Origin: an uncultured Alphaproteobacteria bacterium
GTDB lineage: Bacteria; Pseudomonadota; Alphaproteobacteria; Micropepsales; Micropepsaceae
Assembly: GCA_903837555.1 (NCBI GenBank)
Contig: CAILUV010000081.1
Location: 1-46,863, forward strand
Length of the DNA: 46,863 nt
Direction: 5' to 3'
Below the pieces are notes generated by a model. That model had not been told where the DNA came from. It worked only from the letters and a program-made list of their open reading frames with translations, and made no database searches. Position 1 is the first letter of the stretch. Each line of letters opens with the position of its first letter. The position numbers were made by a program, and so were the translations under genes. Positions 33,511 to 41,462 of this stretch are shown here, one piece after another.

Positions 33511-34380
33511 ATGGTCGATCTCAGTCGCAGGACCGCACTGGCCACCGCCGTCATGGGCGCGGCGGCGGCGAACCTGACCGGCGCGCAGGCGCAACCGCGC
33601 GCCAATCTGGGCGGTTATGCCGTCAATCTGGATTGCTGGTTTCGCGATGTGCCGTTCGAGCAGCGTTTCAAGCTGGCGCGGCAGGCCGGGTTCAGAACCA
33701 TCGAATTCTGGCGGGCGCGGCGCGGACAGGGTGTGGATGCGACGGCGATCCGGCGGCTGGCGGACGAAAACGGGCTGGTGATCGAACAGTTTGCGCCCGA
33801 ATGGCCCCGACTGTCCGATCCACGTCTGCACGGCGAGCTGGTGAAGACGATCGAAGCCGCCATCGCGGATGCCAAAATCCTCGGCTGCACCCAGTTCACG
33901 CTGGTGGGCCATCACATTGTAGACGGCATGACGCGCGAGGCAATGATCGCGGGCTATACCACCGGCCTGATGCGCATCGCGCCGCTGCTGGAAGCCGCTG
34001 GTGTCACGGCGCTGGTCGAGCCGTTCAACACCGTCAATCACCTCAATCATCTGCTTAATGGTTCGCAGCCCGCTTATGCGATGGTCAAGTCGGTGAACTC
34101 GCCGCGCGTCAAGCTGCTGTGGGATTTCTACCATATGCAGCTTGAGGAGGGTGACTTGATCCAGAAGTTCAAGGCGGGCTTCGATCAGGTCGGTTACATC
34201 CAGATCGGTGATGTGCCGGGACGGCACGAGCCGGGCACGGGCGAAATCAACCACGCCAACCTGATCCACGCCATCCGGGCGAATGGCTATAACGGCAAGA
34301 TCGGGCTGGAATTCATGCCGCTGCTCGACAATTGGCGCGCCGCCGTCAAGGCGGTCGCCGGGCTGGATACCAGTGGCTGA
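33511..34380 (+). CDS. Tat-exported hydroxypyruvate isomerase-like TIM barrel
   Basis: A 289-residue sugar-phosphate isomerase/epimerase-fold protein. It starts with a Tat signal (SRRTALATAVMGAAAANLTG, cut near AQAQ). Active-site Glu residues are in ALVEPFN and IGLEFMP; metal ligands lie in LLWDFYHMQ and QIGDVPGRHEPGTGEIN. That block order is typical of Hyi-type enzymes that interconvert hydroxypyruvate and tartronate semialdehyde. An exported version is unusual. GGGAGG lies upstream of the ATG. Confidence 0.87.
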   Translation: MVDLSRRTALATAVMGAAAANLTGAQAQPRANLGGYAVNLDCWFRDVPFEQRFKLARQAGFRTIEFWRARRGQGVDATAIRRLADENGLVIEQFAPEWPRLSDPRLHGELVKTIEAAIADAKILGCTQFTLVGHHIVDGMTREAMIAGYTTGLMRIAPLLEAAGVTALVEPFNTVNHLNHLLNGSQPAYAMVKSVNSPRVKLLWDFYHMQLEEGDLIQKFKAGFDQVGYIQIGDVPGRHEPGTGEINHANLIHAIRANGYNGKIGLEFMPLLDNWRAAVKAVAGLDTSG

Positions 34381-34417
34381 CCTGTTACAGTCGCTCAATT
34401 CTGTCGGAGGAAGCGGT

Positions 34418-35383
34418 ATGAATATCGTCGCCCTGGTCCTGCTCGCGCTCGCCGCGATTATCCTGTTCCGGGCCATCAAGATCGTGCCGCAGGGCCGCGA
34501 GTTCACGGTGGAGTGGTTTGGCCGCTACACCCGCACCCTCAAGCCCGGCATTGCCTTTTTGACGCCCTTCGTCGAAGGGGTTGGCCGCCGCGTCAACATG
34601 ATGGAGCAGGTGCTGGATGTGCCGCAGCAGGACGTCATCACCAAGGACAACGTCTCGGTGCGGGTCGATGGCATCGTCTTCATCCAGGTCATGGATGCCG
34701 CCCAGGCCGCCTATCGCGTCGACAATCTGACCTTCGCCATCACGCAATTGTCGCAAACCAATCTGCGCACCGTGGTCGGTTCGATGGACTTGGACGAAGT
34801 GCTGTCGCAGCGCGACCAGATCAACACCCGCCTGCTGTCGACCATCGACCATGCCACCAATCCCTGGGGCGTGAAGGTCACGCGCATCGAGATCAAGGAT
34901 CTGGTGCCGCCGCCCGACATCACCAACGCCATGGCCCGCCAGATGAAGGCCGAGCGCGAACGCCGCGCCGTGCTGCTGGAAGCCGATGGCGAAAAGCAGG
35001 CCGCCATCACCCGCGCAGAAGGCGCCAAGCAGGCCGCCATTCTGGAAGCCGAAGGCCGCCGGGAAGCGGCCTATCGCGACGCCGAAGCCCGCGAGCGCGA
35101 GGCCGAAGCCGAAGCCAAGGCCACCGCCATGGTGTCGGACGCCATCGCCAAGGGTGATGTCAACGCCATCAACTACTTCGTCGCCCAGAAGTATGTCGCG
35201 GCATTCGCGGAACTGGCGCGCAGCCCGCAGCAGAAGACCGTCATCATTCCGGCTGACATGGCGGGCATCACCGGTTCGATCGCCGGCATCGGGGAGTTGA
35301 TCAAGACCATTGGCAGCGATGGGCCGAAGGGCGCGCCGCAGCCGCCGCGCCGCGGCTCCGCCATTCCCGCCGCCGGGGGCTGA
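34418..35383 (+). CDS. qmcA: SPFH/Band 7 membrane protein (QmcA/stomatin-like)
   Basis: A 321-residue protein: one N-terminal membrane span (about 3-20), the SPFH domain (about 22-190, with WFGRYTRTLKPG and DITNAMARQMKAERERRA), then an Ala/Glu-rich coiled coil (about 200-250). This is the layout of QmcA/YbbK proteins, which form membrane-associated oligomers. GGAGG precedes the ATG. It is paired with the NfeD gene one base downstream, the standard arrangement in bacteria. Confidence 0.9.
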   Translation: MNIVALVLLALAAIILFRAIKIVPQGREFTVEWFGRYTRTLKPGIAFLTPFVEGVGRRVNMMEQVLDVPQQDVITKDNVSVRVDGIVFIQVMDAAQAAYRVDNLTFAITQLSQTNLRTVVGSMDLDEVLSQRDQINTRLLSTIDHATNPWGVKVTRIEIKDLVPPPDITNAMARQMKAERERRAVLLEADGEKQAAITRAEGAKQAAILEAEGRREAAYRDAEAREREAEAEAKATAMVSDAIAKGDVNAINYFVAQKYVAAFAELARSPQQKTVIIPADMAGITGSIAGIGELIKTIGSDGPKGAPQPPRRGSAIPAAGG

Positions 35384-35384
35384 G

Positions 35385-35828
35385 ATGGAATGGCTGCTGC
35401 AAAACCCGCTCGCGCTGTGGCTGGTGGTGGCCGGCATCCTGCTGGCCTTTGAAGTTGGGACAGGCTCGGGCTGGCTGTTGTGGCCCACCGGGTCAGCGGT
35501 GCTGACAGGTCTGGCGGCTTCGGTGTTTCAGATCGACCTGCAGATGCAGTTGGTGATCTTTGCGCTTCTGACCATCGGCACAACGCTGGCGGGCCGCCAG
35601 TTCTTTCCCCGCACCGCATTCGTCGGCGGCGACATCAACGACAACATGGCCCGGCTGGCGGGCCTGGAAGGCGTGGCGATCGAGACCTTTCAGGCTGGAG
35701 AGGGACGCGTCACGGTCGAAGGCCAGGAATGGGCCGCCGAGCTGGAAGGCGACGGCACCTTGATCGCCGGCGCAAGGATCGTGGTTGTCGATGTCGGCGG
35801 CTCGCGCCTGACGGTGCGGGCGCGCTAG
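35385..35828 (+). CDS. NfeD-family membrane protein
   Basis: A 147-residue protein with about three N-terminal membrane segments (LWLVVAGILLAFEVG, LLWPTGSAVLTGLAASV, LVIFALLTIGTTLAG). The C-terminal OB-fold beta domain is at about 80-147 (GVAIETFQAGEGRVTVEGQ and on). NfeD proteins partner SPFH proteins. The stop codon shares CTAG with the convergent 52-residue gene. Confidence 0.88.
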   Translation: MEWLLQNPLALWLVVAGILLAFEVGTGSGWLLWPTGSAVLTGLAASVFQIDLQMQLVIFALLTIGTTLAGRQFFPRTAFVGGDINDNMARLAGLEGVAIETFQAGEGRVTVEGQEWAAELEGDGTLIAGARIVVVDVGGSRLTVRAR

Positions 35829-35983
35829 TCCGACACGATCAGCTTTCGCTGTTCCGCCAGCAATTCTTCCAGTCCCCTGCGCTTGCCCTCATTGGGTTCG
35901 CGGTCCAATTGCGCCTTGATCCGCGCGATATTGCCGTGGGTGACCCAGTCTGCCTCTACTTGCGCGCTTGTTTTGTCTGTCAT
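35825..35983 (-). CDS. Conserved-looking 52-residue protein
   Basis: A short hydrophilic helical protein, starting MTDKTSAQVEADWVTHGN, with no signal, Cys or membrane segment. A TGGAG ribosome site lies just before the ATG at 35983; the longer in-frame start at 36022 lacks one. It resembles short alphaproteobacterial proteins that end in a Leu/Glu/Lys helix, but I know no function. Confidence 0.6.
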   Translation of the reverse strand: MTDKTSAQVEADWVTHGNIARIKAQLDREPNEGKRRGLEELLAEQRKLIVSD

Positions 35984-36165
35984 CGCTCCAGACTTTGCCC
36001 CCATGGCTGGGGAGTCAAACAAGGCGCTTGGGGCTGATTAGGCCCCAGCTTGCGCAGGTGCTACTCTGCCTGTGACGGGCAGTATGCGCCCGCGACGCGC
36101 GCTTGAGATCGCGTTTATGCTCTGCTCGTCAATTCGGCGCGCCGTGAACCTCGAAAGAACCAGCA

Positions 36166-36291
36166 ATGAGCAAAGAACAGAAAAGCAATCGCGAGAAGAA
36201 AAAGCCCAAGCAGGACAAGGGCACCAAGGCGATGGCGGCTCCCACCGCCTATGCGCAGGCCAAGATGGCGGCCAAAGGCTTTCTGAAATAG
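36166..36291 (+). CDS. Small basic 41-residue protein
   Basis: A Lys-rich N-terminus (MSKEQKSNREKKKPKQDKG) is followed by an Ala-rich tail, PTAYAQAKMAAKGFLK. It recalls a widespread family of short basic alphaproteobacterial proteins, which supports it as a real gene despite a weak ribosome site. Nucleic acid binding is plausible from charge alone. It is 28 bases before the next ORF. Confidence 0.6.
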   Translation: MSKEQKSNREKKKPKQDKGTKAMAAPTAYAQAKMAAKGFLK

Positions 36292-36319
36292 GCCTTCCGC
36301 CAGTCAAAGGAATTTTCAT

Positions 36320-36751
36320 GTGAGACAGGATGACCGTCCCGGCCCCGGTTTCCGGCGCCGCAATACGGGCGTAGCGGGCCGGCTAAGCGAAGATCCGTGT
36401 CTGTTCGGCGAGCTTGTCGCCGTATTGAAGTTGCATGGCCGCGGGCTGCGACGCTGGTCCGTCATGCGGGCGATGCGGGAAAACCGCGTTCGCCAGTCGC
36501 GCGACATTCCGCAGAAATTCGAAGATGAGATCGAACGCGTCTTTCGGCGGTTCTGCGCCGACAGTGGCGATGTGGCAGGAACGGGCGGCGCGATCAGGCA
36601 GGCGCCCTTTTACCGGCCGCGTGACACTGCGGGCGAAGTCTGGGCTCTGTACCCGGAACGCGCCGATGCCTTGCTGGCTGGGGAATTGCCAACCTCATCT
36701 GAAGCGAACGGTCACGCCAGTTTGGTCGTGACCGCCTTGGTTTCCAGGTAG
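36320..36751 (+). CDS. Hypothetical protein, 143 residues
   Basis: An Arg-rich cytoplasmic protein starting at a GTG with AAGGA nine bases upstream. The central part (LHGRGLRRWSVMRAMRENR and then KFEDEIERVFRRFC) looks helical and conserved-like, possibly nucleic acid-binding, but I cannot name a family. Its last 40 bases overlap the end of the convergent aldehyde dehydrogenase gene, longer than the other convergent overlaps here, so the C-terminus is less certain. Confidence 0.55.
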   Translation: MRQDDRPGPGFRRRNTGVAGRLSEDPCLFGELVAVLKLHGRGLRRWSVMRAMRENRVRQSRDIPQKFEDEIERVFRRFCADSGDVAGTGGAIRQAPFYRPRDTAGEVWALYPERADALLAGELPTSSEANGHASLVVTALVSR

Positions 36752-38217
36752 TTCGACAGCACGGCCTGGCCCATTTCGCGGCCCCAGCCTGACTGCTTGT
36801 AGCCGCCGAACGGCAGGGCGGAATCGAACACATGGAAACAGTTGATCCACACCGTGCCGGCCTTGATCTGGTTCGCAATGCGGTGCGCCTGCGCCACGTC
36901 GCGTGACCACACACCCGCCGCCAGGCCATAAACCGTGTCGTTGGCGGCGGCGATCAGCTTGTCATCGGCTTCCTTGAAGGGTGTCGCCACCAGCACGGGG
37001 CCGAAGATTTCCTCGCGCACCACTTTCATATCGGGGTGGGTATCGACCAGCACGGTCGGCTTGACGAAATAGCCCGGCGCGTTCAGCGGGGCGCCGCCGG
37101 TCAGGGCGCGGGCGCCTTCTTCCAGCCCGGCTTTCAGATAGCCGTTGACGCGGCCATGCTGCACCGACGACACCAGCGGTCCCATCTCGGTGTCCGGGTC
37201 CATGCCGACGCCCAGCCGGATTTTCTCGGCATTTGCCGCGATGCCGGCTGCGACCTTGTCGAAAATCTTTTCCTGCACGAACAGGCGCGAGCCCGCATTG
37301 CAGCACTGTCCATGGTTGAAAAAGATTCCCGCCGTGGCGCCCGCGATGGCGGATTCGATATCGGCATCGCCCAGAATGATGTTGGGCGACTTGCCGCCCA
37401 GTTCCAAGCTGACCTTTCTAAGATCGCGCGAGGCGGCTTGTACGATCAGCTTGCCGACTTCGGTCGAGCCGGTGAAGGCGATCTTGTCCACGCCCGGATG
37501 CGCCGCCAGCGCGGCGCCAGCGGTTTCGCCAAAGCCCGGAATGATGTTGACCACGCCGTCCGGCAATCCCGCTTCCTGCAACAGCTCGCCCAGCTTCAGG
37601 GCCGACAGCGGTGTTTCTTCGGCCACTTTCAGCACGGCGGTACAGCCGGTCGCCAGCGCGGGCGCCAGCTTCCAGGCCGCCATCAGCAGCGGGAAATTCC
37701 ACGGAATGATCTGACCGACCACGCCGATGGGTTCCGGTCGGGTGTAGGACAGATACTGGCCGGGTGCCGCAAGGGTGGAAAGCGGGATATGCTTGCCCTC
37801 GATCTTGGTGGCCCAGCCGGACATGTAGTGGAACATGTCGGCGGACAGCGGCACGTCGGCGACGCGCGCCACGCTGAAGGGCTTACCATTGTCCAGGCTT
37901 TCGAGCTGCGCCAGCTCGTCCAGATGTTCCAGGATCAAATCGCCGATCTTGTGAATGATGCGGCCGCGCGCCGACGGGCTTATGCGGCCCCACGGACCAT
38001 CCAGCGCCTTGCGCGCGGCTTTCACGGCGGCATCGACATCGGCGGCATCGCCTTCGGCGACGTTGGCCAGCAGCATTTCGGTGGCGGGGTCCTGAACCTC
38101 GAAGGTCTTTCCCGACTTGGCCTGAACCCATTTGCCGTCGATCAGCATGAGGCGCGGCTTGGACAGCCAGTCGCGCAAGGATGCCGGAACGCGATCAACC
38201 GTGGTGCTGATGGTCAT
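36712..38217 (-). CDS. NAD(P)-dependent aldehyde dehydrogenase
   Basis: A 501-residue cytoplasmic enzyme oxidising an aldehyde to its acid. Signatures: PWNFPLLMAAWKLAPALA, FTGSTEVGK for NAD, the Glu of LELGGKSPNI, and the catalytic Cys in FFNHGQCCNAGSR (C306). The C-terminal FGGYKQSGWGRE block is intact. It most resembles the ALDH1/2-type group. It is monocistronic as far as visible. Its ribosome site GGGGAGAG lies inside the 3' arm of a small hairpin (38223-38244). Confidence 0.93.
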   Translation of the reverse strand: MTISTTVDRVPASLRDWLSKPRLMLIDGKWVQAKSGKTFEVQDPATEMLLANVAEGDAADVDAAVKAARKALDGPWGRISPSARGRIIHKIGDLILEHLDELAQLESLDNGKPFSVARVADVPLSADMFHYMSGWATKIEGKHIPLSTLAAPGQYLSYTRPEPIGVVGQIIPWNFPLLMAAWKLAPALATGCTAVLKVAEETPLSALKLGELLQEAGLPDGVVNIIPGFGETAGAALAAHPGVDKIAFTGSTEVGKLIVQAASRDLRKVSLELGGKSPNIILGDADIESAIAGATAGIFFNHGQCCNAGSRLFVQEKIFDKVAAGIAANAEKIRLGVGMDPDTEMGPLVSSVQHGRVNGYLKAGLEEGARALTGGAPLNAPGYFVKPTVLVDTHPDMKVVREEIFGPVLVATPFKEADDKLIAAANDTVYGLAAGVWSRDVAQAHRIANQIKAGTVWINCFHVFDSALPFGGYKQSGWGREMGQAVLSNYLETKAVTTKLA

Positions 38218-38222
38218 GCTGC

Positions 38223-38244
38223 TCTCCCCTTTTATGTTGGGAGA
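38223..38244 (-). promoter_or_regulatory. Hairpin masking the ribosome site of the aldehyde dehydrogenase
   Basis: On the minus strand TCTCCC (upstream arm) and GGGAGA (downstream arm) form a perfect 6-bp stem with a 10-base loop. The downstream arm is the Shine-Dalgarno itself, five bases before the ATG. Confidence 0.4.
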
Positions 38245-38327
38245 AGTCTAACAGCAGGCTCGCGCGGGCGTGGAGTCGTCCTGCGCAAATATTGTGCTGT
38301 GCAGTTGCGAAGCGGAGGAATTATCAG

Positions 38328-38351
38328 CAGGCCGCCACAGCGGGCGGCCTG
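38328..38351. terminator. Hairpin beyond the secDF stop
   Basis: CAGGCCGCC-acagcg-GGCGGCCTG, a perfect 9-bp stem, starts seven bases after the secDF stop. A T-run follows on the plus strand only; on the minus strand, where secDF ends, there is none, so it may act poorly as a terminator or only as a 3'-end stabiliser. Confidence 0.4.
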
Positions 38352-38357
38352 TGATTT

Positions 38358-40862
38358 TTACGGTTCCGCCGACGCAAGTGCAGCATCCTGCGGCTGTCGC
38401 GCCGCGCGCCTCGCCCGCCAGTCACCCAGGAACAGCAGGATGGGCGCGGCGATGAAGACCGAGGAGCTGGCCGCGATCAGGATGCCGAACACCATCGGGA
38501 TGGCGAAGCTTTCCACTGCGCTGCCGCCCCAGACCGCCATGGGCAGCATCGCCAGGAAGGCGGTGACGGAGGTGTACAGGCTTCGCGCCAGTGTCTCGTT
38601 GATGCTTCGGTCGATCATTTCGCGCAGCGGCATCTTTTTGTAGAGCCGCATGTTTTCGCGCATGCGGTCATAGACCACGACCTTGTCGTTGACCGAATAG
38701 CCGATCAGCGTCAACAACGCCGCGATCGCGGTAAGGTTGAACTCCAGGCCGGTAAGGGCGAAGAAGCCAACGGTCTTTGTCACGTCCAGGATCAGTGTGG
38801 CGATGGCGCCCACCGCGAACGGCCATTCGAACCGCACCCAGATGTAGATCAGCATCGCGATGCTGGCCAGAACGACTGCCAGAACACCGGCATAGGCCAG
38901 TTCACCGCTGACCTTGGGTCCGACCACTTCGGTGCGCTCCACCTTGGCGCCTGCATCCTGCGTCACCACGGCGGCACGAATTTTCTGCAAGGCGGCAGTC
39001 TGCGCCGTTTCACCGCCGGGCTGGCGTTCGGCGCGGATCAGAACATTCTTGCCGCCATCGGCTTCCTGCAGGGCAATTTCGCCCAAGTTCAGCGACTCGA
39101 AGCTTTTGCGCCAGGCGCCGATATCCGGCTGCTTGGACGTCGCGATTTCCATCTGCAAGCCGCCCTTGAAGTCCACGCCGTAATTCAGGCCCGGATTGAA
39201 GAACAGGATCACCGAGGCAATGGACAGCACAGCCGAAAAGCCGATGCCGAAGAAGCGCCCGCGCATGAAGGGAATGCTGGTGCCGTCCGGGATCAGCTTG
39301 AAGCCGAACAGGGGCTCGATGCGGAATATCTGCATGCGGCGGTATTTCACGATCAGGATCATGATGGCGCGCACCACCGACACGGCCGTGAACATCGAGA
39401 TCAGGATGCCAAGCGCCATGGTGATGGCAAAGCCGCGGACCGGGCCGCTGCCGACATAGAACAGCAGCACGGTGGCGAGCAGCGCCGTGACGTTGGAGTC
39501 CACCACGGTCGAATAGGCGCGCTTGAACCCCAGATCGAGCGCGACCACGGCCCGCGCTCCTTTGCGGGTTTCCTCGCGGATGCGCTCGTTGATCAGCACG
39601 TTGGCGTCCACCGCTAGGCCGATGCCCAGCACGATACCGGCGATACCGGGCAGGGTGAGGGTCGCGCCCATCACGCTCAGGGCGCCGAAGGTCAGCGCAA
39701 CGTTCATCGCCAGCGCCAGGTTGGCCAGAAGGCCCCAGACGCCGTACAGCACAAACATGAACAGGAATACCAGCACGAAGCCGATCAGGCCCGTGGTCAG
39801 GCCGCTTCTGATGGCGTCGCTGCCCAGGTCTGCGCCCACGGTGCGTTCTTCGATCACCGTCAGCGGCGCGGGCAGGGCGCCGGCGCGCAGCAGCGCCGCC
39901 AGGTCGTTGGCCTGTTCGGTGGTGAAGCTACCGGAGATGATGCCCGAACCGCCGGGGATCGGCTCGTTGATGGTTGGCGCGCTCAGCACCTTGCCGTCCA
40001 GCACGATGGCGAAGGGGCGGCCGACATTCTGGCGGGTGATGTCGCCGAACTGGCGTGCGCCCACCGTGTCCAGGCGGAAATTGATCGCCGGGCGGCCCTG
40101 CTGGTCGAATCCGGCGCGCGCGTCGCTGAGGCGGTCGCCCGCCATCGCGATGATGTCCTGGATCGTGTATTTCTGAGTGTCGTCGGCGCCGGGCAGCGAA
40201 CGCGTTCCGATGCCGCCTTCACCCATCAGGTGGAACGTCAGCTTTGCAGTGGAGCCCAGCAGCTCGCGGATGCGGGTGGGGTCCTGGACGCCGGGAAGCT
40301 GAACCACGATGCGGTCCGCGCCGGCGCGCTGGATGGTAGGTTCGGCGACGCCGATCTGGTCGATGCGGCGGCGGATGATTTCCAGGCTCTGTTCGGTGGC
40401 GGCGTTGACGCGGTCGCGCACGCCTTCGCGGTTCATCGACATCACGATCTGGGTCGAGCTGGGCCGGCTGAATTCGATATCGGTGGCGCCCATGGTGCCG
40501 ATCGGGTTGGCAAGCTGGCGCAGCAGCGGCAGGGCGCGGTTCGAATCGGCGACGTTGTTCAGGGTGACGTAGACGGCGGTATCGGTGCGCCGCAGGCTCA
40601 TGGGGATTTTTTCACGGCGAAGCTGCTGGCGCGCCTGGCCCAGAAGGCCCTGAATATGCTCACGCACCAGACCGCTGGAATCGACTTCCAGCACCAGATG
40701 CGAACCGCCCCGCAGGTCCAGGCCCAGCGTGACCTTGTCCTTGGGAAGGAAGTCAGGAATCGCCGCCAGCACGCGCGGCGGCAGCACATTGGGGAGAGCG
40801 GTCAGGATGCCAAACAGAATGGCAACCAGGTAAATGGCCAGTCGCAACCGCGAAATATGCAT
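38358..40862 (-). CDS. secDF: Fused protein translocase SecDF
   Basis: An 834-residue inner-membrane RND-type protein that uses the proton gradient to help Sec export. The SecD half (about 1-515) has the first span, LGLDLRGGSHL, the large periplasmic P1 domain and the SVMGATLTLPGIAGIVLGIG block. The SecF half (about 525-834) has NYGVDFKGGLQ, the second periplasmic domain and YSVNDKVVVYDRMREN. Many bacteria carry secD and secF as separate genes; here they are one reading frame with no break. A candidate promoter lies at 40908-40937. yajC is not adjacent. Confidence 0.95.
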   Translation of the reverse strand: MHISRLRLAIYLVAILFGILTALPNVLPPRVLAAIPDFLPKDKVTLGLDLRGGSHLVLEVDSSGLVREHIQGLLGQARQQLRREKIPMSLRRTDTAVYVTLNNVADSNRALPLLRQLANPIGTMGATDIEFSRPSSTQIVMSMNREGVRDRVNAATEQSLEIIRRRIDQIGVAEPTIQRAGADRIVVQLPGVQDPTRIRELLGSTAKLTFHLMGEGGIGTRSLPGADDTQKYTIQDIIAMAGDRLSDARAGFDQQGRPAINFRLDTVGARQFGDITRQNVGRPFAIVLDGKVLSAPTINEPIPGGSGIISGSFTTEQANDLAALLRAGALPAPLTVIEERTVGADLGSDAIRSGLTTGLIGFVLVFLFMFVLYGVWGLLANLALAMNVALTFGALSVMGATLTLPGIAGIVLGIGLAVDANVLINERIREETRKGARAVVALDLGFKRAYSTVVDSNVTALLATVLLFYVGSGPVRGFAITMALGILISMFTAVSVVRAIMILIVKYRRMQIFRIEPLFGFKLIPDGTSIPFMRGRFFGIGFSAVLSIASVILFFNPGLNYGVDFKGGLQMEIATSKQPDIGAWRKSFESLNLGEIALQEADGGKNVLIRAERQPGGETAQTAALQKIRAAVVTQDAGAKVERTEVVGPKVSGELAYAGVLAVVLASIAMLIYIWVRFEWPFAVGAIATLILDVTKTVGFFALTGLEFNLTAIAALLTLIGYSVNDKVVVYDRMRENMRLYKKMPLREMIDRSINETLARSLYTSVTAFLAMLPMAVWGGSAVESFAIPMVFGILIAASSSVFIAAPILLFLGDWRARRAARQPQDAALASAEP

Positions 40863-40907
40863 TCCAGTCTCCCCGCCTGCGTCCTCGTCCGGGCAGGCTT
40901 GTTACTT

Positions 40908-40937
40908 CTATAACGTGCCGTGAGTATGCGGTGACAA
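40908..40937 (-). promoter_or_regulatory. Candidate secDF promoter
   Basis: On the minus strand TTGTCA (40932-40937) and TTATAG (40908-40913) are 18 bases apart, about 45 bases before the secDF start. The leader between holds a GCCTGC/GCAGGC stem. Sequence match only. Confidence 0.4.
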
Positions 40938-41042
40938 AGAGGCAGCCGCCACATTTTCGATGTTGGGCCGTATCCGGAATATTTCAAGAAGCCCAAGGAT
41001 GTTGATGGATGCGCCGGTGCCCGCCAGAGGCGGGCATTGGAA

Positions 41043-41117
41043 TGGTGCCGTAGGAGAGAATCGAACTCTCGACCTATCCCTTACCAAGGGATTGCGCTAC
41101 CACTACGCTACTACGGC
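41043..41117 (-). tRNA. tRNA-Thr (GGT anticodon)
   Basis: A full cloverleaf reads on the minus strand. Acceptor GCCGTAG pairs with CTACGGC, the anticodon stem is ATCCC/GGGAT with loop TTGGTAA (anticodon GGT), and the T arm is GAGAG-TTCGATT-CTCTC. The discriminator base is A and CCA is encoded (41043-41045). Confidence 0.95.
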
Positions 41118-41232
41118 AACCGGAGCATTTCGGCACCGTAGCGCCGAACCCTTAACCCAAAATTGCGATGCAAATCGGGGCAAGGGAGCGCTGCTATAAC
41201 GTAAGGATTCTCCAAAGGAAAGCCGTTTAGGC

Positions 41233-41379
41233 ATGGCCAAATCCTCGCCCGAAAAGCTGGCCCAGGCGCTGCGCGCCAACCTCCTGCGGCGCAAGCAGGG
41301 GGCGCCGTCCAAGGCCCCAAAACCGGCTGCCCAGCCTGGCGCCAAGGCCGGCGAAAAACCCCCGAAAAACTCAGCCTAG
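41233..41379 (+). CDS. 48-residue basic protein upstream of murA
   Basis: Starts [20 protein letters not shown] and continues with a Lys/Pro/Ala-rich tail. The N-terminal [10 protein letters not shown] block recalls a short conserved alphaproteobacterial protein commonly located next to murA. It is preceded by AAAGGAAA, though rather far from the ATG. Function unknown. It is probably the first gene of the murA unit. Confidence 0.7.
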   Translation: MAKSSPEKLAQALRANLLRRKQGAPSKAPKPAAQPGAKAGEKPPKNSA

Positions 41380-41462
41380 ACCTGCTTTTTGCCCGGCTTT
41401 CCCTCAGGCGCCGGGGCGGGCTACAAGTGCCCTCGGCCCACAGGGTCGACATAGAGAGAAGC

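Noticed and set aside
30981-33605. An 874-codon minus-strand frame across sodC, the zinc peptidase and the MlrC-like gene
   Set aside because: It overlaps three well-supported plus-strand genes and has a low-complexity His/Arg/Gly composition typical of antisense frames in GC-rich DNA.
40960-41199. A 79-codon plus-strand frame across tRNA-Thr
   Set aside because: It is the translated complement of the tRNA (ENRTLDLSLTKGLRYHYATT), a common artefact.
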